Assembly: GCA_964473365.1 (NCBI GenBank) | Contig: CAYYOV010000011.1 | Coordinates: forward strand, 25,249 to 89,248 | Direction of reading: 5' to 3' | DNA: 64,000 bases | Origin: 2-02-FULL-55-14 sp964473365 | Lineage (GTDB): Bacteria > Bacteroidota > Ignavibacteria > UBA10030 | Shown here: positions 1 through 7,676 of the stretch, piece by piece | Position numbering within the stretch: the first letter of the stretch is position 1 | Layout: every line of letters starts with the position of its first letter | The notes under the pieces: model-generated | Databases searched by the model: none | The model's input: only the letters and a program-made list of their open reading frames with translations | Told to the model about the DNA's origin: nothing | Translations under genes and position numbers: made by a program

Positions 1-122
1 ATGATGACCCGATGGGCGACTCCGTGACCGCAGCCCGGGCAGTAGTGCGTCGGCGTATCGACGAGCGTATCGGGACGCCGATAGACGAGTTCAAACCCGT
101 TGAGATTGTCGTTCGGTTCCAT
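1..122 (-). CDS. 2-oxoacid:ferredoxin oxidoreductase beta subunit, N-terminal part (runs off window)
   Basis: Only the first 40 codons lie inside the window. They read from an ATG six bases after the stop of the alpha-subunit gene. The visible stretch THYCPGCGHGVAHR is the N-terminal signature of the thiamine-diphosphate-binding beta subunit of archaeal-type 2-oxoacid:ferredoxin oxidoreductases. In this family the Cys-Pro-Gly-Cys-Gly-His segment precedes the TPP site. The gene order delta (ferredoxin), alpha, beta is the usual one for Vor/Kor enzymes, so this is the third gene of that operon. The substrate (2-oxoglutarate or branched-chain 2-oxoacids) cannot be read from this fragment. Confidence 0.9.
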   Translation of the reverse strand, partial: MEPNDNLNGFELVYRRPDTLVDTPTHYCPGCGHGVAHRVI

Positions 123-128
123 GTCAGC

Positions 129-1211
129 TCAGGCTCCCACCGGTTCCATGAGTCGTTCGACCTCCGCCAGGATCTCTTCCGGCGTCGGGATGATGCCGCC
201 CATGCGGCCTTTGAAGTCCACCGGACGACGTCCGTTGACCGCCAGGCGCACATCTTCCACCATCTGTCCGGCATTCATCTCCACGACAAGGAAGCGCTGC
301 GCACGCTCCGCCACGCGGGCGATGATATCCGTCGGATACGGATACAGCGTGATCGGTCGAATGAGTCCTGCGGCGATACCTCGCTCACGGGCCATCTCGA
401 CCACCTTCTGGCAGATGCGCGATGCAAGGCCGAACGCCACGAGCACAATCTCGGCATCGTCCGTCTTGAAGGTCTCTGCGGCCACTTCCTGCTGGGCACG
501 CCGGTATTTTTCCTGCAGTTCGAGGTTCACCTGCTCCATCTTCTCGGGTTGGATGAAGAGCGAGGTGATGATGTTCCGTTCGCGATCAGCGGTCTTTCCA
601 CGAGTGGCCCACGAAGGGATGTGCTTCGCGAGACAGCCTTGCTCGGGGAGCTGCACGGTCTCCATCATCTGACCGAGCGCGCCATCCGACAGGATCATGA
701 CCGGGTTGCGGTACTCTTCCGCCAGCCGGAAACCTTCGACGACGAAATCCGACATCTCCTGCACTGACGAGGGGGCGAGGACGATGAGGCGATAGTCGCC
801 ATGACCGCCCCCCTTCACCGCCTGGAAATAGTCGCTCTGTGCCGGCTGGATCGTGCCCAGGCCCGGACCTCCGCGCTGGACGTTCGCCACGAGACACGGG
901 AGTTGTGCCGAAGCGATGTAAGACAATCCTTCCTGCATAAGGCTGATGCCCGGGGAGGACGACGTGATCATGACACGCGCCCCCGCGCCGGCCGCACCGT
1001 ACACCATATTGATCGCCGCGACCTCGCTCTCGGCCTGCAGAATGACGGACCCGCGCTTCGGTCCGTGGATCATCAAGTACTCAAGGACCTCAGACTGGGG
1101 GGTAATGGGATAACCGAAATATGCGTCCATACCGGCGCGCAGTGCGGCCTCGGCCATCGCTTCGTTGCCCTTCATCAGGGTCGGCTCAGATCGGGGAAAG
1201 TCGAGTTTCAT
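129..1211 (-). CDS. vorB: 2-oxoacid:ferredoxin oxidoreductase alpha subunit (VorB/KorA type)
   Basis: This 360-residue protein is the alpha subunit of a CoA-dependent 2-oxoacid:ferredoxin oxidoreductase, which decarboxylates a 2-oxoacid to acyl-CoA and reduces ferredoxin. The N-terminus has the family motif with FGYPITPQSEVLEYL near residues 33-47, preceded by MKGNEAMAEAALRAG. The length is typical of the short VorB/KorA form without a fused gamma domain. Its ATG overlaps the TGA of the upstream ferredoxin gene (ATGA), and the beta gene follows six bases after its stop, so the three are translationally linked. VorB-type and KorA-type alpha subunits are hard to separate by eye, so the symbol is provisional. 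Confidence 0.9.
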   Translation of the reverse strand: MKLDFPRSEPTLMKGNEAMAEAALRAGMDAYFGYPITPQSEVLEYLMIHGPKRGSVILQAESEVAAINMVYGAAGAGARVMITSSSPGISLMQEGLSYIASAQLPCLVANVQRGGPGLGTIQPAQSDYFQAVKGGGHGDYRLIVLAPSSVQEMSDFVVEGFRLAEEYRNPVMILSDGALGQMMETVQLPEQGCLAKHIPSWATRGKTADRERNIITSLFIQPEKMEQVNLELQEKYRRAQQEVAAETFKTDDAEIVLVAFGLASRICQKVVEMARERGIAAGLIRPITLYPYPTDIIARVAERAQRFLVVEMNAGQMVEDVRLAVNGRRPVDFKGRMGGIIPTPEEILAEVERLMEPVGA

Positions 1212-1465
1212 GCGGCAACCTGTTCAGTCGATCGTGACTGCCGTGATTTCTTCGGCTCGCGGTATACGGTCAGAACCGCATCCGGACACACCAGTGCACA
1301 ATTCTCGCAGCCTGTGCACTTGTCCGATTCCGTCAGCATGACGAACCGATAACCCTTCTTGTTCAGAGTTTCACCGAGCCCCATGCATTCTTGCGGACAG
1401 GCCACGATGCACAGTTCGCACCCTTTGCACAACTCGGCTTCTACCAGTACGGTACCTCGGATCAT
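1208..1465 (-). CDS. 2-oxoacid:ferredoxin oxidoreductase delta subunit, 2[4Fe-4S] ferredoxin
   Basis: This 85-residue two-cluster ferredoxin is the electron-transfer (delta) subunit of the oxidoreductase encoded just downstream. Two canonical motifs are visible: CKGCELCIVACP and CTGCENCALVCP. The start chosen is the ATG at 1465, because it is preceded by GGAGAAGG at a good Shine-Dalgarno distance and because family members begin with MxRGxVLVEAELCKGC. A longer reading with 11 extra residues is possible but lacks that support. Its stop overlaps the alpha-subunit start by ATGA. A strong sigma-54 promoter match lies about 30 bases upstream, making this the first gene of the operon. Confidence 0.9.
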   Translation of the reverse strand: MIRGTVLVEAELCKGCELCIVACPQECMGLGETLNKKGYRFVMLTESDKCTGCENCALVCPDAVLTVYREPKKSRQSRSTEQVAA

Positions 1466-1494
1466 AGCCTTCTCCAATTGGTGAACCAGAAGGG

Positions 1495-1509
1495 ACAACC
1501 AACGTGCCA
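1495..1509 (-). promoter_or_regulatory. Sigma-54 (-24/-12) promoter for the 2-oxoacid:ferredoxin oxidoreductase operon
   Basis: Read on the minus strand the site is TGGCACGTTGGTTGT. It matches the RpoN consensus TGGCACG-N4-TTGC with the GG and the -12 G spaced by ten bases; only the last base differs (GT for GC). The expected transcript would start about 20 bases before the ferredoxin ATG, an ideal leader length. The site is nearly identical to the one before the Fis-type gene near 24.47 kb. Confidence 0.7.
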
Positions 1510-1705
1510 GGGGGGCTTTGCCCCAAAAACCCGCCTAATTGCGCAAAAGCGGCCGCGTCCAATGCCCCATTACAAAATTTGAGAATGTCAGGAATCGCTT
1601 TTAGCAGACGCCGGAATTGAGGCCGTGTTGAATACTACCACAAAGCGCGCGGCCATGGCAGGTGGGTGAAATGGATCGGCTGGAGGTTGCAGGGCCTTCG
1701 AACCC

Positions 1706-2266
1706 CTATCCCGGAGAGTCCCCCTCCACGAGACCCTTCAGCGTTCGTTCGCAGGTGCGACAGAGCGTTGCCGTCTTGAGGTCGATCTCTTCGACGTACG
1801 TCGACGATCGCATGACACAATCGACATCGCGGCAGTGGACCAGACCGTACGTATGCCCCGCCTCGTGCACACACTCCTTCTCGATGCGTTCTCGGAACAG
1901 TCGTTCATCGGACGGCAGCCCGTAGAGCTCGTTGCGCAGCCGGAACGTGGAGACGACCGCACAGCGCCCATTCAGTTGTGCTTCGCCGTAGACGAACGTG
2001 AGGACGGGAATAAACAGGTCGACGTCGACGATCCCGATCAGCTTGTCCGCAGGATCTCCGTGCGCTGCCAGGTCGTCGAGCATTTGTTTGAGCACGCCCG
2101 ACGAGTGATACTGCCTTCGCGACGGGTCGAACACTCGGTTCAGGTCGGGCCGGAAGGGATGGAGTTCGACTGTCCGATGAAATACCTCGTGGAGCCTCCG
2201 GACGGTCGCGCCGAGTGTGCCGGGATCCGTTCCCGACCCGTTCAGCACATGGATCGTGCCGCTCAC
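1706..2266 (-). CDS. amzA: Archaemetzincin-family zinc protease
   Basis: This 186-residue protein carries the archaemetzincin signature. The catalytic helix HEAGHTYGLVHC contains the HExxHxxGxxH zinc site and continues into CRDVDCVM, with a distal CRTC pair about 17 residues later that forms the second, structural zinc site. The length matches AmzA. The GTG start overlaps the TGA of the sigma-54 response-regulator gene by four bases (GTGA), so the two are co-translated, and the heme-type sensor kinase lies directly upstream. Family members are metalloproteases of unknown physiological substrate. The placement at the end of a two-component operon suggests a regulatory or stress role, but that is inference. 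Confidence 0.9.
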   Translation of the reverse strand: MSGTIHVLNGSGTDPGTLGATVRRLHEVFHRTVELHPFRPDLNRVFDPSRRQYHSSGVLKQMLDDLAAHGDPADKLIGIVDVDLFIPVLTFVYGEAQLNGRCAVVSTFRLRNELYGLPSDERLFRERIEKECVHEAGHTYGLVHCRDVDCVMRSSTYVEEIDLKTATLCRTCERTLKGLVEGDSPG

Positions 2267-3609
2267 GTGGGTTTCTTCAGACCGTACTTGTCGATCTTGT
2301 GGTAAAGCGTGACGCGGTCGATATCCAGCTCCTCCGCCGACCGGCTGATATTCCAGTGGTTCCGCTCAAGCACCTCAGCGACGTAGGCGCGCTCGATGTC
2401 GGCCAGCGTGCCGTTGCGGATCCGTCCTCGCTCCGTCGCCATCTGGAACGGCAGGTCCGAAGCCTTTAGCAGCGGCGGCGTTCCGAGCACCATGGCTCGT
2501 TCGATCGCATTCTCCAATTCGCGCACGTTCCCGGGCCACGAGTACTGGACGACGAGTTCCATCGCTTCGGGGGCCAGACCCGTGATGGGCTTGCTCATTT
2601 GGAGCGCATACTTCCGGACAAAATAGTTGGCCAGCAAGGGAATGTCGCTCCGACGCTCGCGCAGAGGCGGGAGGACGATCGAGAAGACGTTGAGCCGATA
2701 GTACAGGTCCTCGCGGAACGTCCCCTGCTTGACCGCCTGCTCGAGATCGCTGTTCGTCGCGCAAATGACGCGAAAGTCAGTTCGCAGTACATCGTTCCCC
2801 CCGACGCGCGTGAACTGCTTCGTCTCCAGCACACGCAACAGGTCCATCTGCGTCTTGGGACTGATGTTCCCGACCTCATCCAGAAAGAGCGTGCCGCCGT
2901 CCGCCAACTCCAGCTTTCCCTTTCGTCGATAGTGCGCACCCGTAAACGCTCCCCGCTCGTGACCGAACAGCTCACTTTCCAGCAAGCCCTCTGCCAACCC
3001 GCCACAGTTCACGGGGACGACCGGGAAGAACCTGCGATTACTATTGGCGTGGATGGCCCGCGCCACGAGCTCCTTCCCTGTGCCACTTTCCCCGCGGAGC
3101 ATGACCGTCGTGTCGGTCTTTGCGACCGTATCGATGAGCTCGAACAACTTTCGCATCTGCGGCGACTCGCCGACAAGCTCTTCGGCCCGCGATGCCGATG
3201 TGATGCTCTCGCGCATCCGTTCATTCTCGATCGACAGTGTCCGCTGACGCAGCGCGTTGGCGACGACATGCGACAGATAGTCGGGGTCGACCGGTTTGGT
3301 CACATAGTCGAACGCCCCCTGCTTCAGCGCTTGGACGGCCGAATCGATCGTCGCATGGGCCGTAATGAAGATGATCGTCGCGCCCGGGTCGAGTTCTTTA
3401 ACGCGTTGCTGCAGCTCCATACCGTCCATCCCGGGCATCTTGATGTCAAGGAGGAGCAGGTCACGCTTGCGGGCTTGCAGGCGCTTCAGGGCTTCCGCCC
3501 CGCTCTCGGCCGACTCCACGTCGTACCCGTCCTGCAGAAACCACTTGGTGAGTGAATCGCGGACGACCTTTTCGTCGTCGACAACGAGGATGGATGGGGC
3601 TGCGCTCAT
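2263..3609 (-). CDS. Sigma-54-dependent response regulator (NtrC/ZraR family)
   Basis: This is a 448-residue transcription activator with three standard parts. The first is an N-terminal receiver with phospho-acceptor Asp55 in LLLLDIKMPG. The second is a central AAA+ sigma-54 activation domain with Walker A GESGTGKE and the sigma-54 contact loop GAFTGA. The third is a C-terminal Fis-type helix-turn-helix containing SAEELDIDRVTLYHKIDKYG. It lies downstream of the heme-type histidine kinase, its probable partner, and its stop overlaps the archaemetzincin start. Likely targets are the sigma-54 promoter-like sites before the nearby redox module, oxidoreductase and malic enzyme genes. That link is inference from proximity. 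Confidence 0.95.
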   Translation of the reverse strand: MSAAPSILVVDDEKVVRDSLTKWFLQDGYDVESAESGAEALKRLQARKRDLLLLDIKMPGMDGMELQQRVKELDPGATIIFITAHATIDSAVQALKQGAFDYVTKPVDPDYLSHVVANALRQRTLSIENERMRESITSASRAEELVGESPQMRKLFELIDTVAKTDTTVMLRGESGTGKELVARAIHANSNRRFFPVVPVNCGGLAEGLLESELFGHERGAFTGAHYRRKGKLELADGGTLFLDEVGNISPKTQMDLLRVLETKQFTRVGGNDVLRTDFRVICATNSDLEQAVKQGTFREDLYYRLNVFSIVLPPLRERRSDIPLLANYFVRKYALQMSKPITGLAPEAMELVVQYSWPGNVRELENAIERAMVLGTPPLLKASDLPFQMATERGRIRNGTLADIERAYVAEVLERNHWNISRSAEELDIDRVTLYHKIDKYGLKKPT

Positions 3610-3659
3610 GGGATCATCCGTAGAACAAGTAAGGTAGCGAAACCACCAAGAGCCCGAAT

Positions 3660-3725
3660 GAACACGAAGAGATATGACGAATTCTTGATCCCGATCATAT
3701 TCGTGTCTCTTCGCTGTTCTTCGTG
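3660..3725. repeat. Imperfect inverted repeat between kinase and regulator genes
   Basis: The left arm contains GAACACGAAGAG and the right arm contains TTCGTGTCTCTTCG followed by CTGTTCTTCGTG, so the reverse complement of the left arm resembles the right arm with small insertions. It fills much of the 133-base spacer between the histidine kinase and response regulator. It looks like the same class of short interspersed sequence seen around the GxxExxY gene, with a different core. No gene is seen here and no U-tract marks it as a terminator. Confidence 0.45.
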
Positions 3726-3742
3726 ACCTGCGTGGTCCCTAT

Positions 3743-5380
3743 TCAAACTGCGACATCTCTCCGTGGTGGCGGGAATGTGATCATGAACGTCGTCCCCTTT
3801 CCAGGCTCGGACTCGACGCTGATGGTGCCGCCATGCCGTTCGACGATCCCGTAGACGACGGACAACCCCAGACCAACGCCAGCTCCGCCTTCTTTTGTGG
3901 TGAAGAACGGCTCGAAGATCTTGGGGAGATGCTCCGGGTCGATACCGCTGCCCGTGTCGGTCACGGCAATCTGTACACCCCCGGTGTCCGCATCCGCTCC
4001 GTATGTTACGGTCAAGGTCCCTCCCCCCGACATCGCGTCACCCGCGTTGACGAAGAGCGCTACCAGGGCCTGCTGGATCTGCTGGCCGTCGCACAACAGC
4101 TGGACCTCATCGCCAAGCGGTTCTTCGACGAACTTCACGTCGCGGATCTCGAAATGATGGCGTACGAGGACGTACGCCCTGCGCACCAGTTCGCCCAGTG
4201 CCTCATACGCAAACTCGCCGCTCTCCTTCTTCGAGAACAGAAGCAGATTCTTGACGATATCGCCGCTGCGTCCCGTCTCGCGGATGACGATATCGGCATA
4301 CTCCAGCAATTCCTCCGGGTCTTCCAGGCGGGCCCGTTGGGACTCCAGCGCGCGCCTCAACAACTTTGTGTACGTCAGTATTCCCGCGAGCGGATTGTTC
4401 AGTTCGTGCGCGACCGTGGCAGACAGGCGGCCCAGCGACGTCATTTTCTCCACGTGCAGGATCCGCTGGTGTATGGCCGTGAGCTCATCCGTTTTTTCCT
4501 TGACCCGCTGCTCCAGCGTTTCGGACCACTTGCGGTCGTGTTCCTGGGCCACCCGAACGCTCTCAACCATCTCGTTGAAGCTCCGGGCCAGCCGGCCCAG
4601 CTCGTGCTTCGCGGCGACGACGACGTTGTGATCGAGGTTCCCGTCAGCCACCTGCACGGTCCCTTCCATCAGCGCGTCCAGCGGTTGCAGGACCGTCCGG
4701 CGAAGGAACCACCGAATAACGAAGAACAGCAGAACGAGCGCGGCGGCGGCACTGACGACGGCGATCGTCTGCACCCGTGCGATCTCGGCATCCAGTCGCA
4801 CAAGCGACATCCGTACGTCGAGCACGCCCAGGACGGTCTTTTCGGCCGGCGAGGTATGACATCCATCGGCCGAGCATGATTGCTCGTTCCGGATCGTTGA
4901 GATGAGTCCGAGCACTCTTCCGCCGGACGACTCATAGATGCGGATGCTGTTCCCTGATGGGATCGCCTCGAGCGGCCTGCCTGCGGCATGACAATCGACG
5001 CATGCTTCCGCCTGCAGATCGACCATCCTCCCCATTTCCGACGTGTCGCTGGAGAACGTGATCTCGCCCCTCTTATTATAGAGCCGGAGCCCCGCGATGC
5101 CCGGAGAACGCGCCATCGAACGCATCGTCTGATAGACGTCGTCCTTGCGGTTCTGCAGCATGCTGTAATGCGTCGACGACTTGATGAAGTCGCTGATGGC
5201 GACGGCCCGGTCCTGGACCATGCTCGTCATCTGAATCCGGTGGAACCAGATGGCATCGAGCAGGTAGAGGCCGAAGAAGGCCATCAGCAGGAATGCAGCC
5301 CCGCCGAACAGCTGGTATTTCAGGGATGAGAATCGCACGATCGGAGGTCGGTCTCCACCGTTCGGCAGAATCCGTGCCAT
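3743..5380 (-). CDS. Membrane sensor histidine kinase with a periplasmic c-type heme domain
   Basis: This 545-residue sensor has a transmembrane segment at about 21-46, a periplasmic domain of about 160 residues, a second transmembrane helix near 205-232, a HAMP linker, HisKA with His325 in ATVAHELNNPLAG, and a C-terminal HATPase with GSGID and GVGLGLSVVYG boxes. The sensor domain has a classic c-heme motif, CVDCH (Cys127, Cys130, His131), and a second unusual one, CSADGCH (CX4CH; Cys169, Cys174, His175), followed by a ...LGVLDV strand. Similar heme-PAS-like sensors are known from metal- and sulfate-reducing bacteria and are thought to read periplasmic redox state. The sigma-54 regulator lies 133 bases downstream. 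Confidence 0.93.
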   Translation of the reverse strand: MARILPNGGDRPPIVRFSSLKYQLFGGAAFLLMAFFGLYLLDAIWFHRIQMTSMVQDRAVAISDFIKSSTHYSMLQNRKDDVYQTMRSMARSPGIAGLRLYNKRGEITFSSDTSEMGRMVDLQAEACVDCHAAGRPLEAIPSGNSIRIYESSGGRVLGLISTIRNEQSCSADGCHTSPAEKTVLGVLDVRMSLVRLDAEIARVQTIAVVSAAAALVLLFFVIRWFLRRTVLQPLDALMEGTVQVADGNLDHNVVVAAKHELGRLARSFNEMVESVRVAQEHDRKWSETLEQRVKEKTDELTAIHQRILHVEKMTSLGRLSATVAHELNNPLAGILTYTKLLRRALESQRARLEDPEELLEYADIVIRETGRSGDIVKNLLLFSKKESGEFAYEALGELVRRAYVLVRHHFEIRDVKFVEEPLGDEVQLLCDGQQIQQALVALFVNAGDAMSGGGTLTVTYGADADTGGVQIAVTDTGSGIDPEHLPKIFEPFFTTKEGGAGVGLGLSVVYGIVERHGGTISVESEPGKGTTFMITFPPPRRDVAV

Positions 5381-5388
5381 TCACGGAG

Positions 5389-5430
5389 CCAGAAGTGAGA
5401 AGGAAGAAGGGAGAATGCGGAGGGCTGAGG
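5389..5430. repeat. Degenerate heptad array (NNNGARG type, about 6 units)
   Basis: Immediately upstream of the kinase start the DNA splits into 7-base units CCAGAAG, TGAGAAG, GAAGAAG, GGAGAAT, GCGGAGG, GCTGAGG, with G at position 4 and A at position 5 in all six. It is short, so chance purine-rich composition is possible. It shares the 7-base period of the other arrays in this window. Confidence 0.45.
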
Positions 5431-5582
5431 GCGATTCCGGGAGGCCAACGGGGGCGAGGGTGCAGAAAATGGAACCTCCCAGGGGTGCAATTATTGGAAT
5501 TCGGAGAGAGAGCGAGATCGGGCGATGACAAGCGGCAGGACTCGATACCCAGGTTGCGGCCATGAGGGCCCCACCCAAGCAC

Positions 5583-5612
5583 GAATGTCCGGGAGTGCCT
5601 TCCCGGACATTC
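5583..5612. other. Perfect 12-bp hairpin (inverted repeat) in intergenic region
   Basis: GAATGTCCGGGA pairs exactly with TCCCGGACATTC around a six-base loop. There is no T-tract on either side, so it is not a standard intrinsic terminator. It lies in the 355-base spacer between the GcvH-like gene (ending at 5736) and the histidine kinase (starting at 5380), where it could be an operator, a processing site or an RNA-stabilising stem. The rest of the spacer holds two heptad arrays and no gene that I can recognise. Confidence 0.55.
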
Positions 5613-5640
5613 AGGTGCATCGACCTTCCAACGAGCCGCC

Positions 5641-5717
5641 TACATCTTTATACCTACATCCTCATACCTCCATCTTCATACTTTCATCTCACTACTTCCT
5701 ACTTGCTCATCACTTCT
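5641..5717. repeat. Degenerate heptad array (pyrimidine-rich, about 11 units)
   Basis: Units read TACATCT, TTATACC, TACATCC, TCATACC, TCCATCT, TCATACT, TTCATCT, CACTACT, TCCTACT and so on, with C at position 6 in nearly every unit. The composition is the same as the TCTTACA array before batA's stop at 60.8-60.9 kb, so the two are probably one repeat family. It begins some 20 bases beyond the stop of the GcvH-like gene and has no coding potential. Confidence 0.7.
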
Positions 5718-5735
5718 TCACCCCCCCCGCCCTCC

Positions 5736-6470
5736 TCACACCACCTTGCAATAGATCCGACCGACGAGCGCACAGTAGCGCGCCGCGCCGAACATGCTGA
5801 GCGGGGTCATGGCCGGTTCTCCCCCGTCCTGCAACGTCGCTCCCGTGACCCCTCTGCCCGACTCGATCCCCGCGGCGACAGCCGTGCGGAACGCTTCTTC
5901 ATCCTTCTGATAGATCTTCTCGGCCTCATGGGCCGACATCACGCGTTGACCGTCAAGGTGTTCCGGTTGCACGTCTGCCTCCAGGAGCCAGCCGTGTTCA
6001 TAGGGATCGCTCGCGAGGAGCGCTGGGTTCGACCGAATGGCGCGGTTGCTTTCACGCACGCGTAGGTCGAACGGCAGTCGGACCGGGACCATGGCATCGT
6101 CGAATCGGCACCAGACGGCGGCGTCGCGCTCGTTCAGCTTCTTGCCGGTCGGTGGCAGGCTGATACCATCGGCCTCTGCAAGACGTCGGGCGAATCCCGG
6201 CTCGACGCCGATCCGGACCCGGTGTGGACCCAGCACGTCGACCCAGCAGTGCTCCGACGTATAGAACCGCCCCGGGCGCAGGTGGATGCGGTCGACGGGG
6301 AGCGGCAGGACCGATTCCGGCCGCTCATAGGCGTTCCGCATCGCCGCATCCAGCGGACAACCGGCGCATTCGAAGTTCCGGTCGCAGAGCTGGTAGGTCA
6401 GGACGCCCGCCGTCATCCAGACGCACCGTTGCTCCGGTGGCGAGATGCGATATGAGGTCGTGGACGACAT
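5736..6470 (-). CDS. GcvH-like domain protein with N-terminal Cys motif, no lipoyl lysine
   Basis: This 244-residue protein begins with a cysteine cluster, CVWMTAGVLTYQLC followed by CAGCPLD, spaced as Cys-x5-Cys-x2-Cys after the first block. A region resembling glycine cleavage H protein follows (SEHCWVDVLG, then RIGVEPGFARRL, then HGWLLEADV). Where H protein has its lipoyl lysine, this one reads WCRFDDAMVPVRLPF, with no lysine, so it should not carry lipoate. It is the last gene of the redox module, 27 bases after the HybB/NrfD-like gene. Cys-motif plus H-like proteins occur near redox and signalling genes in anaerobes, but their function is not established. Confidence 0.75.
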   Translation of the reverse strand: MSSTTSYRISPPEQRCVWMTAGVLTYQLCDRNFECAGCPLDAAMRNAYERPESVLPLPVDRIHLRPGRFYTSEHCWVDVLGPHRVRIGVEPGFARRLAEADGISLPPTGKKLNERDAAVWCRFDDAMVPVRLPFDLRVRESNRAIRSNPALLASDPYEHGWLLEADVQPEHLDGQRVMSAHEAEKIYQKDEEAFRTAVAAGIESGRGVTGATLQDGGEPAMTPLSMFGAARYCALVGRIYCKVV

Positions 6471-6497
6471 GGCCGTGATCGCGGGTCCGACGCCGCC

Positions 6498-7673
6498 TCA
6501 GGACGTCCGTGACACGGTCCGGAGGTCCCGGATGAGGTCGAACTCGTCCGGCGCCTCGTGCGCGTGGCCGTGGTCAAACAGCGGCAGGTATTTCGCGGCA
6601 AGCGTAAAGACAATGAACCCGATCGTCACGAGCGATACCGTGACCGACAGCTCCATCCACGACGGCACGTACATCGCACCCGCCCATCCCTCCATGCCCG
6701 TGATCGTCACGTTCATCCGGTTGAAGATGAAGCCGATGACCACGAAGAGCGCGCCCGTCATGAGGCCCGACGGCGACGTCCGGAACCGCTGCTGCGTGAA
6801 CAACGCGATCGGCACGACAACCCCGGCCAGGAATTCGGCCCACCAGAAGTACGTTTCGGCACGCGGGTCGAAGAGCAGCCCCAGTTTGTGATCGCCCAGC
6901 AGGTCCATGAATTTGAGCGTGGCATAGACACCCAGCACCACGACGCAAACGCGGGCGATGTCTGCCAGCAGGTCGACCTCGATGCCACGCTTGAACGCGC
7001 GCGAGCTCAGGGTCGATTCCACGATCACCATGCCGCACCCCGCCGCGATGGCGGACAGATAGAAGAAGACAGGCAACAGCGACGAATACCAGAGCCCGTG
7101 CAGCTTTTCGGGAACGATGAGATACAGCGACCCGAGCGACGACTGATGCAGGGTCGAGAGCAAAACACCCGTGATGATGAGCGGGATGCTGATCTTTTTG
7201 AGGAGCGCGATGGTCTTCGTCAGCTTGAACTTCTCCAGCACGACCGGCGCGAATTCGAGGGCCAGCACCGTCGTATAGAGCATGACGCACCATGCAACCT
7301 CGAACATCACCGAACGTGGGTTCCACATGATAATGGCGTGCCAGATCTGCAACGGCCGACCCAGGTCGTACATCAGGCCCATGATGACGAGCACGTAGCC
7401 CAGGAACGCCGTCAAAATGGTCGGCCGGATGATCGGTTCGAATCGTTTCAGGTTGAAGATGTACACGATCGCGGCGAGCGTGAACCCGCCAGCGGCAAGG
7501 CCGACGCCGGTGAGAACGTCGAACCCGATCCAAAGGCCCCACGGAAACTCATCGCTGAGGTTCGTCGAGGCACCCAGGCCCATTGTGAAGCGCACGACGG
7601 TCGAGACGAGGCCTGCGGCCAGGATGATGCCGGCCATGATCTTCCAGAACGAGAATGCGAAGCGGCGTGCCAT
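6498..7673 (-). CDS. HybB/NrfD-family integral membrane quinone-interacting subunit
   Basis: This 391-residue protein has about ten hydrophobic helices and the features of the NrfD/HybB (polysulfide reductase membrane subunit) family: an N-terminal FWKIMAGIILAAGLVSTVV helix, FPWGLWIGFDVLTGVGLAAG, and GRPLQIWHAIIMWNPRSVMFE. Family members exchange electrons between a FeS partner and menaquinone. The gene starts four bases after the stop of the HybA-like FeS gene, so the two surely form a complex. No hydrogenase, molybdopterin or other catalytic subunit is encoded within the window, so the electron donor or acceptor is unknown. Confidence 0.92.
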   Translation of the reverse strand: MARRFAFSFWKIMAGIILAAGLVSTVVRFTMGLGASTNLSDEFPWGLWIGFDVLTGVGLAAGGFTLAAIVYIFNLKRFEPIIRPTILTAFLGYVLVIMGLMYDLGRPLQIWHAIIMWNPRSVMFEVAWCVMLYTTVLALEFAPVVLEKFKLTKTIALLKKISIPLIITGVLLSTLHQSSLGSLYLIVPEKLHGLWYSSLLPVFFYLSAIAAGCGMVIVESTLSSRAFKRGIEVDLLADIARVCVVVLGVYATLKFMDLLGDHKLGLLFDPRAETYFWWAEFLAGVVVPIALFTQQRFRTSPSGLMTGALFVVIGFIFNRMNVTITGMEGWAGAMYVPSWMELSVTVSLVTIGFIVFTLAAKYLPLFDHGHAHEAPDEFDLIRDLRTVSRTS

Positions 7674-7676
7674 GGC

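Noticed and set aside
1511..1525. GGGGC-TTT-GCCCC stem upstream of the oxidoreductase promoter as terminator
   Set aside because: No T-tract on the minus strand after the stem; it is short and abuts the sigma-54 site. I leave it unassigned.
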